A DNA stretch of 64,000 nt, from contig CANEFX010000004.1 in the NCBI GenBank assembly GCA_947426945.1, positions 1 to 64,000 of the forward strand, written 5' to 3'. The position numbers and the translations under genes are program-made. The notes beneath the pieces were generated by a model that did not search any database, had not been told where the DNA came from, and worked only from the letters and a program-made list of their open reading frames with translations. How positions within the stretch are numbered: position 1 is the stretch's first letter; each line of letters opens with the position of its first letter. This DNA is from an uncultured Bacillota bacterium (GTDB lineage Bacteria > Bacillota > Clostridia > Oscillospirales > Oscillospiraceae). Shown one piece after another: positions 18,456-25,764 of the stretch.

Positions 18456-18968
18456 TTACCCGCTGGCACACACGGCGATCCGGTCGCTGCCCAATCCGGT
18501 GACAGCAGACACCGCCTCAATGAGCTTCAGCCGCACTTGGGCGCTGCCCCCACCTGGACAGACCACCAGAGCCCCCCGGAACTGAGGGGCCACCGTCTGG
18601 ATAGGGACTGCCTCCTGCTGTCCGGAGCCCTTTCCCACCGTGACTACCGTGTTAGAGCCTCCCCCTTCACCGTCCCGGTCCTGATTGCGGGCCAGCACTT
18701 GGCGGCTGCCTCCGTCCAGAGTGAGAACCACCTTTGCCTCTCCCGCGCCCTCGATTTGGGACAAGGTCCGCTCCAGCTTGTTCTCAAAGGCCTCCAGGTC
18801 AAAGGCCGAACCCTCCTCCCGGGCCGGGGCCTCCTCCTCAGGGCTGTCCCGCCCTCCGGCGGGCAGCAGCAGAAGAACCGCTCCCACGGCGATAATCAAA
18901 AGCACATATTGATATTTTTTCAGCGCCTCCCTCCATTTCTGGGCCGCCTCTATCCATTTTCCCTTCAC
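18456..18968 (-). CDS. spoIIIAG: Stage III sporulation protein SpoIIIAG
   Basis: 170 residues from GTG 18968, which overlaps the spoIIIAF stop (GTGA) and has GGAGGA upstream. One membrane segment (about 19-37, YVLLIIAVGAVLLLLPAG). The soluble part has the FENKLERTLSQIEGAGEAKVVLTLDGG ring-building motif, and ends with QTVAPQFRGALVVCPGGGSAQVRLKLIEAV. Known SpoIIIAG forms a large oligomeric ring in the engulfed-forespore secretion complex. Confidence 0.93.
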   Translation of the reverse strand: MKGKWIEAAQKWREALKKYQYVLLIIAVGAVLLLLPAGGRDSPEEEAPAREEGSAFDLEAFENKLERTLSQIEGAGEAKVVLTLDGGSRQVLARNQDRDGEGGGSNTVVTVGKGSGQQEAVPIQTVAPQFRGALVVCPGGGSAQVRLKLIEAVSAVTGLGSDRIAVCASG

Positions 18969-19462
18969 GGCACGTCCTCCTCCGCAATGTACATCTGTTC
19001 CGGCTCCGGGACGCCCAAATCCTCCGCGACGATCCGCGCAAGCTCGGTCCGCTCCCGTTCCGTAAGCGCGCCGGACACCCTAACTCGGGCAGGAAGACAC
19101 AACCCTTCCTCCGACAGGCCGCACTCCACCCGTGCAGAGCAGCTTATGCCCAACTGCGCCGCCTTGTCCACAATATATGCGGCATACTCCTGTTCTATGA
19201 TGACTTTCATCTGACTGTTCACTGTCTCCGCCAGCTCCACTTCCCGTTCATCCAGAGAGGCGAGACAGTCCTCTACCCACTGCCGGCCGCCGGATATGTC
19301 CAACTCTGCCAGCGGCGACAGGATAGCGGCCAGCAGCACCAAGCCGCACACCAGCCGCCCCACCCGGCGCACCGCTCCCTGGGGCATCAGTGCATCTGCC
19401 AGGGCACAGATAAGGCTGGCCGCAATGACGGCCAGCAGCCAGCCGCGCACCGCCCCCATCAT
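18965..19462 (-). CDS. spoIIIAF: Stage III sporulation protein SpoIIIAF
   Basis: 165 residues from ATG 19462, which overlaps the spoIIIAE stop (ATGA). Upstream in-frame starts would lie inside spoIIIAE. Two N-terminal membrane helices (GWLLAVIAASLICALADALM and RLVCGLVLLAAILSPL), then a soluble domain with a C-terminal EKVDVSV-like ring-building region (CSARVECGLSEEG to AEDLGVPEPEQMYI). Member of the SpoIIIA-SpoIIQ channel assembly. Confidence 0.92.
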   Translation of the reverse strand: MMGAVRGWLLAVIAASLICALADALMPQGAVRRVGRLVCGLVLLAAILSPLAELDISGGRQWVEDCLASLDEREVELAETVNSQMKVIIEQEYAAYIVDKAAQLGISCSARVECGLSEEGLCLPARVRVSGALTERERTELARIVAEDLGVPEPEQMYIAEEDVP

Positions 19463-20520
19463 GGCGCCACCGCCGCCACGGCGGACACCAGGCTCACCAG
19501 CAGCACCAGCGCCCCTGCCCCCGTCATTCCCAATATCAGACCGAAAGCAGAACCGATATCGTCGATCAGGGCGGCCAGCCGGGGCTGAGCTACCGCGGCG
19601 CACAGGGCAGCCGCTCCCTTATACACCAGATACTGCAGGGCCAAACGGAGGAAGGGTGTCAGACAGATAGCCAGCACCACAAGCAGACCCGCCGCCCCCA
19701 CCGTCCCCCGGAGAGCTCCCGCCCCGGCCAGCACCGTCTCGGAGGCGTCGGCCAGAATTCCCCCCACCACCGGAATGGCCCGGGAGATGGCCAGTTTGGC
19801 CGCTTTGACTGCGGCGGCGTCCACGCTGCCCGCGATGGCCCCGCTGGCGGTAAGATAGCCCACAAAGGCCAGTAGAAGAGCGGTCAGCACAAAGGTGATT
19901 GTCCCTTTCAGCAGTCCCGCCGTCCTCTTCAGACCCGGATTGCCCACGGCGGCGCAGGCGCAGCTTACTGCCACAAAGGCGTAAACCAGGGGGACCAGCA
20001 GCCGGTCCATAACTGCAATCAGCAGTTGAGAGAATAGCACTGTCGCCCCCTGACGAGCAGCAGCGGCAGTTATTCCTCCTGTCGCCGCGGTCAATACGGA
20101 TATCACTGGCAGAAGCAAGCCGGAAAAGTCCTCCATCTTCCCCAGGGTGTCTCGTCCCAGGCCGATCATCACAGCCATATCCGTCATGGTCAGGGCGGTA
20201 ATAGCCAGCGCCCCGGCGATAGAGACCGGCTGAAGGCCGCTCTCTTCCTCCTCCCTGACACTCTGGGCCAGGGAGCACAGCAGCACCACCGCCGTCAGCT
20301 TCGCCGCCGTGGACAGGCTGGCCCGAAGGAGAGCGCCCGCCTGCTCCAGTGCGTCGGAAAACAGATTGGACAGGCCCTGGTCCAGCGTGGCCTCTTGGGT
20401 GACCCCATATTCCTCCGCCTCCTCCCACACCCGGTCCAGCCCGGGAACGGCCAGCTCTGCCCCGCAGGCGGGGACAGCGCACAAGAGGGCCAGAATGCAA
20501 AAAATGACCGTCTTTTTCAT
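19459..20520 (-). CDS. spoIIIAE: Stage III sporulation protein SpoIIIAE
   Basis: 353 residues, ATG overlapping the spoIIIAD stop. An N-terminal signal peptide (MKKTVIFCILALLCAVPACGAE) precedes a helical segment and about seven membrane spans, including AITALTMTDMAVMIGLG, LLLPVISVLTAATGG and LLVVLAICLTPFLRLALQYLVYK. The order and length fit the SpoIIIAE family, the multipass membrane component proposed as a transporter-like part of the channel. Confidence 0.94.
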   Translation of the reverse strand: MKKTVIFCILALLCAVPACGAELAVPGLDRVWEEAEEYGVTQEATLDQGLSNLFSDALEQAGALLRASLSTAAKLTAVVLLCSLAQSVREEEESGLQPVSIAGALAITALTMTDMAVMIGLGRDTLGKMEDFSGLLLPVISVLTAATGGITAAAARQGATVLFSQLLIAVMDRLLVPLVYAFVAVSCACAAVGNPGLKRTAGLLKGTITFVLTALLLAFVGYLTASGAIAGSVDAAAVKAAKLAISRAIPVVGGILADASETVLAGAGALRGTVGAAGLLVVLAICLTPFLRLALQYLVYKGAAALCAAVAQPRLAALIDDIGSAFGLILGMTGAGALVLLVSLVSAVAAVAP

Positions 20521-20906
20521 ACCAGCAGCTCCCCCATCAGCTGAGCCACCGCCCGGACCAGAGGCAGAGCGGCCAGCAGGGCCAGAGCGGCCCCCGCCGT
20601 CTCCACAAAGGCGGCCACGCTCCCTTCCCCCGCCGACCGGCAGATCTCCGCCGTCAGCCTGGTGAGAATGGACAGCGCTACCGTTTTGATTACCGGCTCC
20701 AGCAGCACCTCAGACAGACCAGCCTGCCGGGCCAGCTCCCCCATCAGCGCCACCGCCGCCCCCAGGCCGTCAGCAGCCTGGGCCAGCATCCACAGCCCGG
20801 CGGCCAGGGCCAGCAGCAGCGCCAGCTCGGGGGTGTTTTTTTTCAGCACCGCGCTGAGCACCACCGCCGTCACCCCCACGGCGGCCAGCTTTGCCATCGC
20901 CTCCAT
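20517..20906 (-). CDS. spoIIIAD: Stage III sporulation protein SpoIIIAD
   Basis: 129 residues from ATG 20906, overlapping the spoIIIAC stop (TGATG); an in-frame GTG three bases upstream is less likely. Four hydrophobic segments: AKLAAVGVTAVVLSAVL, LALLLALAAGLWMLAQA, LLEPVIKTVALSILTRL and TAGAALALLAALPLVRAV. The size and the EICRSAGEGSVA loop are typical of SpoIIIAD. Confidence 0.92.
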   Translation of the reverse strand: MEAMAKLAAVGVTAVVLSAVLKKNTPELALLLALAAGLWMLAQAADGLGAAVALMGELARQAGLSEVLLEPVIKTVALSILTRLTAEICRSAGEGSVAAFVETAGAALALLAALPLVRAVAQLMGELLV

Positions 20907-21100
20907 CACAGCCTGAAGAGATTTTTTACCAGATCAAACAGGCTTGCAATTTCCTGAACCACCATCATCAACACTACCACCAGCCCCGCCAGGGTGGTCA
21001 TCATGGCCTGCTCGTCCCGGCCCGCCCGGCTGAGCACCTGGTTCAGCACCGCCACCAAAATACCGATGGCCGCAATTTTAAAGATCAGATCAACTTCCAC
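20906..21100 (-). CDS. spoIIIAC: Stage III sporulation protein SpoIIIAC
   Basis: 64 residues if started at GTG 21100 (MEVDLIFKIAAIGILVAVLN), the start that fits the roughly 65-residue family best. A longer frame reaches TTG 21148 but adds a charged, uncharacteristic extension. No strong ribosome binding site is visible before either. Two membrane helices flank a short RAGRDEQAM loop. Confidence 0.85.
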   Translation of the reverse strand: MEVDLIFKIAAIGILVAVLNQVLSRAGRDEQAMMTTLAGLVVVLMMVVQEIASLFDLVKNLFRL

Positions 21101-21181
21101 ATGGATTACCCGCTTTCTTTCGTGGTCTTTCGTCCCCCGCAGGGTCAAAACTTTTCTGGCAAGTGGGCCTTTTCTCTCCGC

Positions 21182-21691
21182 CTACAGCAGCAGGATCACC
21201 AGAAACGCCCCGCCGGACAGGCCTAATGCCTGATATACCCGTCCCTGTCTCCGGCTGTCCGCCTCCAGGCGGGCTGCCAACTCCGCCAGCCGCCGGCTGG
21301 CGGCGGCTAGGGCCTCCCGCTGGCGCTCTCCATCGTACCTCCCCAGAGTATCTCCCAGGGGAAGCAGGACGGCCTGTCCCTCAGGGCCCAGTCCACCGCA
21401 GCCGGACACCTGCCGCCGCCACAGAGCGGAAAAATCCTCCCGGTCCAGGTTGTCCAGCCCCAGCAGGCATCCCTGGAACAGTGCCTTTGCCGGTCCCCGC
21501 CCCCGGGCGGTTCCACACGCCAGCAGCCGGGACAGGGGCGGGGCGTTCAGCTCCAGCTCCCGCTCCAGCAGGGCAAGCCCCTCAGACGCCTCCTCCAGGG
21601 CCCGCACCTGGCCGCGCAGCCCTGCCGCCGCTTGAAGCCCCAGAAAGCCGCATCCTGCCGCCACCAGGACGGCTCCAACAAGACGCACCAT
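21182..21691 (-). CDS. spoIIIAB: Stage III sporulation protein SpoIIIAB
   Basis: 169 residues; its ATG directly abuts the spoIIIAA stop. N-terminal membrane helix (VRLVGAVLVAAGCGFLGLQAAAG), long helical hairpin (ALEEASEGLALLERELELNAPPL), and a C-terminal helix (YQALGLSGGAFLVILLL). The two-ended anchor with a helical bundle like GspF of type II secretion is typical of SpoIIIAB. Confidence 0.92.
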   Translation of the reverse strand: MVRLVGAVLVAAGCGFLGLQAAAGLRGQVRALEEASEGLALLERELELNAPPLSRLLACGTARGRGPAKALFQGCLLGLDNLDREDFSALWRRQVSGCGGLGPEGQAVLLPLGDTLGRYDGERQREALAAASRRLAELAARLEADSRRQGRVYQALGLSGGAFLVILLL

Positions 21692-22603
21692 TTATTTCAG
21701 CTCCTCCACGGTATAAACTCGCCGCTCCCCTACCCGGCGGATACGGACTAAAAATTGAAACAGCCCCTCCTCCAACAGAGGGCGGTACAGAGGCCGGCGC
21801 TCCAGGCCGGCCCACTCCTCCCCGTGGGCGGTGGCCAGCAGGGTAACGCCGCACCCCGCCGCCGTAATAAGGGCTTTTACATCCTCCGGCGCGGTAATCT
21901 CATCCGCCGCCAGCACCTGAGGGTTCATGGCCCGAAGGAGAAGCATCAGTCCCTGGGCCTTGGGACAGCCCTCCGCCACATCGGTGCGCCGGCCCACCTC
22001 CAGCTGGGGCAGGCCGTTGTACATGGCGGCCACCTCCCCCCGCTCATCGGCCAGGGCCACCCGCAGAGGGAGGCACCCCTCCCCCTCGGACACCGCCCGG
22101 AGCAGATCCCGGAGTAGTGTGGTCTTGCCCAGGCCGGGCGGGGCCAGGATCAGGGTATCCGCCAGCCGTCCGCCGGGGCACAGCCTGTCCAGCACCGGGC
22201 CGGCCGCTCCCCGCACCTGCCGGGCAATCCGCAGATTGGCGGAGGAGACAGCCCGCAGGCTGTGTATCTCCCCCTCCCGGAGAACCGTCGTGCCGCACAG
22301 ACCGATACGGTGCCCGCCTGCAAAGGTGAGATAGCCCCGGCGCATCTGGTCCAGCACCGTGTGGCGGGAGGCCCCGCTGGCAATCTCCACCAGCCGCTCC
22401 AGCTCCGCCCCCTCCACCGGGGGGCCGCCCAGGGGGCGCTCCGCCCCGCAGATCAGCGCTGTCATGGGCCAGCCTGCCCGCAGGCGCAGCTCTTCGACCC
22501 GGGCCCGGTCTCCCTCCGGCAGGGTGAGTGCCTCCTCCCGCAGCCGCAGAGGCAGCGCCTGAACGGCCTGTACAAAGCTTTCCGCCGCTGTCATTGGTTT
22601 CAT
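21692..22603 (-). CDS. spoIIIAA: Stage III sporulation ATPase SpoIIIAA
   Basis: 303 residues from ATG 22603 (GGTGG five bases before); GTG 22612 would add three residues. The RecA-like fold shows Walker A LAPPGLGKTTLLRDL near residue 150 and Walker B LMLLLRAMNPQVLAADEI. The leading ASGASRHTVLDQMRRGYLTFAGGHRIG is the family signature. SpoIIIAA is the cytosolic secretion-type ATPase of the SpoIIIA channel in the mother cell. First gene of the eight-gene operon AA-AB-AC-AD-AE-AF-AG-AH, mostly overlapping or closely spaced. Confidence 0.95.
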   Translation of the reverse strand: MKPMTAAESFVQAVQALPLRLREEALTLPEGDRARVEELRLRAGWPMTALICGAERPLGGPPVEGAELERLVEIASGASRHTVLDQMRRGYLTFAGGHRIGLCGTTVLREGEIHSLRAVSSANLRIARQVRGAAGPVLDRLCPGGRLADTLILAPPGLGKTTLLRDLLRAVSEGEGCLPLRVALADERGEVAAMYNGLPQLEVGRRTDVAEGCPKAQGLMLLLRAMNPQVLAADEITAPEDVKALITAAGCGVTLLATAHGEEWAGLERRPLYRPLLEEGLFQFLVRIRRVGERRVYTVEELK

Positions 22604-22625
22604 GTCATCCACCAGCCTTTGCCCT

Positions 22626-22654
22626 ATCCTATGAGGACAAGCCGGGGGTTATGA
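22626..22654 (-). promoter_or_regulatory. Sigma-E-like promoter of the spoIIIA operon
   Basis: On the minus strand TCATAAC (22654-22648), a 14-base spacer and CATAGGAT (22633-22626) resemble the Bacillus sigma-E boxes (kmATATT, N14-15, CATACAmT). The expected start would leave a leader of about 16 bases before ATG 22603. Mother-cell sigma-E control is what is known for spoIIIA. Confidence 0.6.
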
Positions 22655-22699
22655 CAAATAAAAAACAGCGCGGACCGCCCAATGGCAGTCCGTGCTGTT
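22655..22699 (-). terminator. Rho-independent terminator of the serC-serA operon
   Basis: On the minus strand AACAGCACGGAC (22699-22688) pairs with GTCCGCGCTGTT (22675-22664) with one G-U pair, followed by TTTTTATTTG. It lies 44 bases past the serA stop. Confidence 0.9.
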
Positions 22700-22743
22700 C
22701 TCAGCAGCATATCAGGTTTTAAGGGATCTATATCAGAGCTTCC

Positions 22744-23916
22744 TTAATGATTCAGCACCCGGACCCGGACCATGTTGGGAATGGCCCGCAGTTCCTCAGC
22801 CACTTCCTCAGTAATGCGGGAGTTCACATCCACCATGGTATAGGCGTAGTCCTTTTTCGACTTGTTTGTCAGATTCTCCACGTTGATGTGGTCGTCAGAC
22901 AGGACTCCCATGATCTGGGTCAGCATACCGGGAAGATTTTTGTGGATCAGGCAGATGCGGGCAATGCCGCTCCAATCCTGCACCACGTTGGGCAGGTTGA
23001 CCGAGTTTGTGACGTTGCCGTTAAGCAGATAGTCCTGAAGCTGGCGGGCGGCCATAACGGCGCAGTTCTCCTCGCTCTCCGGGGTGGAGGCCCCCAGGTG
23101 GGGCAGGGCGATCACGTTCTTCACCGTGGTGATCCGGTCGTCCGGGAAGTCGGTGACATATTTGGCTACCCGGCCCGACTCCAGGGCCGCGATCATGTCG
23201 TCGTCGTTGACCAGCCCGCCCCGGGCCAGATTGAGCACCCGCACCTGCCCCTTCATTTTGCCGATCGCCTCGGCGTTGATAAAGTCCTTTGTGGAGCTGT
23301 TGTACGGCACATGGATGGTAACGTAATCCGAGGCCCTGTACAGCTCGTCCACGTCCTTTACCACGTGGACGTGGCGGTCCAGGCGCAGGGCGGCATCCAC
23401 CGACAGGAAGGGGTCGTAGCCGTACACATCCATCCCCAGGTCCAGCGCAACATTGCACACCAGGGCTCCGATGGCCCCCAGGCCGATCACGCCCAGGGTC
23501 TTTCTGTACAGCTCCGGACCGGCGAAGGCGGACTTCCCTTTCTCCACCGCGGCGGCCACGTCAACCTTGGGGGTGTGGGCCTGCTCCTGCACCCAGTCGG
23601 CCCCTCCCAGAATATCCCGGGAAGCCACCAGCATGGCGGCGATGACCAGCTCCTTCACCGCGTTGGCGTTGGCCCCGGGGGTGTTGAACACCACAATGCC
23701 GCTCTCAGAACAACGGTCAATGGGGATATTGTTGGTCCCCGCCCCCGCCCGGGCAATGGCCCGGAGGGAGTCGGGAAAGACATAGTCGTGCATGGGGGCG
23801 GAGCGGACCAGGATGCCGTCCTCGTTCTCCAGATCGTTCCCCACCTGAAAACGGCTGCGGTCCAGCCGGGACAGGCCCACAGAGGATATTTTGTTCAGGG
23901 TTTTGATACGGTACAT
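22744..23916 (-). CDS. serA: D-3-phosphoglycerate dehydrogenase SerA
   Basis: 390 residues, GAGGT before the ATG. The substrate/NAD-binding dehydrogenase core has GVIGLGAIGALVCNVALDLGM (Rossmann loop), the catalytic-Arg region LNLARGGLVND and the catalytic His in ALPHLGASTPESE. A C-terminal ACT domain (about 315-390, ICLIHKNLPGMLTQIMGVL) is the usual serine sensor. It oxidises 3-phosphoglycerate to 3-phosphohydroxypyruvate, the first step of serine synthesis. Third gene of the serC-ECF-serA operon. Confidence 0.93.
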   Translation of the reverse strand: MYRIKTLNKISSVGLSRLDRSRFQVGNDLENEDGILVRSAPMHDYVFPDSLRAIARAGAGTNNIPIDRCSESGIVVFNTPGANANAVKELVIAAMLVASRDILGGADWVQEQAHTPKVDVAAAVEKGKSAFAGPELYRKTLGVIGLGAIGALVCNVALDLGMDVYGYDPFLSVDAALRLDRHVHVVKDVDELYRASDYVTIHVPYNSSTKDFINAEAIGKMKGQVRVLNLARGGLVNDDDMIAALESGRVAKYVTDFPDDRITTVKNVIALPHLGASTPESEENCAVMAARQLQDYLLNGNVTNSVNLPNVVQDWSGIARICLIHKNLPGMLTQIMGVLSDDHINVENLTNKSKKDYAYTMVDVNSRITEEVAEELRAIPNMVRVRVLNH

Positions 23917-23931
23917 GTGTATTACCTCAAA

Positions 23932-24441
23932 TCAGTTATGGATTACCCGCTCTTTCAGCTTCACTCCGTCCAGAGCGGGAGCGACGGCCAGGAACAGCGC
24001 GCCGCTGCCGATCCCCTGGGCCAGGGTACCCACAAACTGGGGGACAAAGGCGGCCATGGTGCCGGCCATAGCGCATCCGGCCAGGGCATAGGCGGCGGGG
24101 GAAAACAGTCCGGCAAGGATCACGGCGGCGCAGCTGCGGCGGCACAGGATGCGCTCTGTCCTGCTGGAGAAGAACAGCACGATCACCGCCTTGATGACCA
24201 GGGTGGGCAGCGCCCACATGGGGGCGGTGAGCAGATCGGCCAGCCCCGCGCCGATGGCCGCCGCCGCCACCGCATAGGGGGCGGGCAGCAGACAGGCCGC
24301 CAGGTAAATCAGGGTATCCCCCAGGTGGACGTACCCTCCGGTGGGAATGGGGATATGGAGCATGTAAGCGGTCACTACCGTGATTGCCGCGGCAAACAGG
24401 GCGGTCGTAGCCAGCAGGTGCAGGTCCTCTTTACGGGACAT
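23932..24441 (-). CDS. ECF transporter S component (TIGR04002-like) inside the serine operon
   Basis: 169 residues from ATG 24441; an upstream in-frame TTG 24459 is less likely. Five to six membrane spans, with a typical S-component start (LATTALFAAAITVVTAYM), a GGYVHLGDTLIYLAACLLP segment and ALPTLVIKAVIVLFFSS. These features recall the BioY/ThiT/HmpT-type substrate-binding subunits that use a shared ECF energising module. The start lies 21 bases after the serC stop and the stop 15 bases before serA. Substrate unknown; a vitamin B6-type ligand would fit the PLP need of SerC, but that is inference only. Confidence 0.75.
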   Translation of the reverse strand: MSRKEDLHLLATTALFAAAITVVTAYMLHIPIPTGGYVHLGDTLIYLAACLLPAPYAVAAAAIGAGLADLLTAPMWALPTLVIKAVIVLFFSSRTERILCRRSCAAVILAGLFSPAAYALAGCAMAGTMAAFVPQFVGTLAQGIGSGALFLAVAPALDGVKLKERVIHN

Positions 24442-24462
24442 AGGATCGTCTTCTTTCAAAAT

Positions 24463-25548
24463 TTAATTTTGTTTGTCAAAGGCCCGGATAAAGTCGCACA
24501 GCTTCTCCACGCCCTCCACGGGCATGGCGTTATAGATGCTGGCCCGCATCCCCCCGGTCAGACGGTGGCCCTTCAGGTTGACAAAACCGGCCTGGGCCGC
24601 CTCCTTCACAAATTTGGCGTCCAGCTCCTCGTCCCCCGTGCGGAAGGTGACGTTCATCCCGGAGCGGGAGCCCTTGTCCGCGTGGCAGGTGAACAGCCGG
24701 GAGGCGTCCAGCACGTCGTAGAGCATGCCGGCCCGCTGCCATTTCAGCTTCTCCATTCCCTCCGGACCGCCGTTTTCCGCCACCCAGTCCAGGGTGAGCC
24801 CCAGCATGTAGATGCACCAGCAGGGGGGGGTATTGTACATGGAGTCCTTGTCGATCATGGTCCGGTAGTTCATCATGAGGGGGGTAAAGGGCAGCTCATG
24901 GCCGGCCAGACTGTCTTTGATGATGACCACCGTCAGCCCGGCGGGGGCCATATTCTTTTGCGCTCCGGCGTAGATAATGCCGAATCTGGACACATCCACC
25001 GGCATAGACAGGATATTGGAGGACATGTCGCAAATCAGGGGGACCTCTCCTGTCTCGGGCACGTAGTCCCACTCGGTACCGTAGATGGTATTGTTGGCGC
25101 AGTAGTAGAAATAACTGGCCTCGTTGTCCAGCTTCAGCTCCTCCTGTCTGGGAATATAGCTGTGATTCCGGCCGCCGGTGTCGCAGGCCAGGCTGATCTG
25201 ACCGTACTTTTTGGCCTCCTTGCAGGCCAGGCCGGAAAAATTGCCGGTAACGGCATAGTCCGCCTTTCCTGTTTTGCCGATCAGATTCAGCGGGATCATG
25301 GAGAACTGGCCGGAGGCTCCGGTCTGGAGAAACAGGATGCGGTAGTCCTCCGGAATGTTCATCAGCCGGCGCAGCTTGTCCCGGGTCTCCTGAAAGATGT
25401 CCATAAACACCTTGGATCGGTGGCTCATCTCCATCACGGACATGCCGCTGCCCCGGTAGTTGGTAATCTCCGACCCGGCGCGCTCCAGCACAGACAGCGG
25501 AAGCACGGAGGGCCCGGCGGCAAAATTATAGACGCGGGAGTTGGTCAT
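24463..25548 (-). CDS. serC: Phosphoserine aminotransferase SerC
   Basis: 361 residues from ATG 25548 (AAAGGGG upstream); the longer frame reaches through the promoter hairpin and is not used. Starts VYNFAAGPSVLPLSVLE, the class V aminotransferase SerC signature. FLQTGASGQFSMIPLNL lines the PLP pocket and the PLP lysine lies in YAGAQKNMAPAG. It converts 3-phosphohydroxypyruvate and glutamate to phosphoserine. First gene of the serine operon; a phosphoserine phosphatase is not in the window. Confidence 0.95.
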   Translation of the reverse strand: MTNSRVYNFAAGPSVLPLSVLERAGSEITNYRGSGMSVMEMSHRSKVFMDIFQETRDKLRRLMNIPEDYRILFLQTGASGQFSMIPLNLIGKTGKADYAVTGNFSGLACKEAKKYGQISLACDTGGRNHSYIPRQEELKLDNEASYFYYCANNTIYGTEWDYVPETGEVPLICDMSSNILSMPVDVSRFGIIYAGAQKNMAPAGLTVVIIKDSLAGHELPFTPLMMNYRTMIDKDSMYNTPPCWCIYMLGLTLDWVAENGGPEGMEKLKWQRAGMLYDVLDASRLFTCHADKGSRSGMNVTFRTGDEELDAKFVKEAAQAGFVNLKGHRLTGGMRASIYNAMPVEGVEKLCDFIRAFDKQN

Positions 25549-25576
25549 AAGAGAGAGCCCCTTTCTGTAATAAAAT

Positions 25577-25611
25577 AAAAACTGCCGCACCACGGGGGCG
25601 TGGCAGTTTTT
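25577..25611 (-). promoter_or_regulatory. Hairpin at the extreme 5' end of the serC transcript
   Basis: AAAAACTGCC (25577-25586) and GGCAGTTTTT (25602-25611) are perfect complements with a 15-base loop. On the minus strand the stem is followed by TTTTTATTTTATT. It begins within a few bases of the predicted transcription start, so it acts either as an early terminator or as a 5' stabilising stem-loop. Confidence 0.65.
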
Positions 25612-25612
25612 T

Positions 25613-25641
25613 ATTATAGCCCCAGGTAAAGTGAGTGTCAA
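25613..25641 (-). promoter_or_regulatory. Near-consensus sigma-A promoter of serC-serA
   Basis: On the minus strand TTGACA (25641-25636), a 17-base spacer and TATAAT (25618-25613), both perfect matches. Expected start about 25606. Confidence 0.85.
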
Positions 25642-25657
25642 TGGGCAAATGGGAGAA

Positions 25658-25748
25658 GGAGGTGTCCACAGAGAAGATATATTGACGTGTTTCCCCCGCC
25701 TCCGGCGGGGGGAAACACAGCTAAAATCTCCCCGTTTGGGACACTTCC
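25658..25748. repeat. 91-bp element with nested inverted repeats
   Basis: Outer arms GGAGGTGTCC (25658-25667) and GGACACTTCC (25739-25748) are complements with one mismatch. Inside lies a strong hairpin (25687-25718, GTGTTTCCCCCGCC against GGCGGGGGGAAACAC, one bulged base). It may serve as the pepD terminator, although no T-run follows. A related inner motif occurs at 51042-51100. Confidence 0.5.
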
Positions 25749-25764
25749 ATAGGAGAACAGCTCA

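Noticed and set aside
22747-25578. 943-residue plus-strand ORF over serA, the S component and serC
   Set aside because: It runs antisense across three recognised genes and their boundaries, is rich in His/Gly/Gln/Val and has no recognisable domain.
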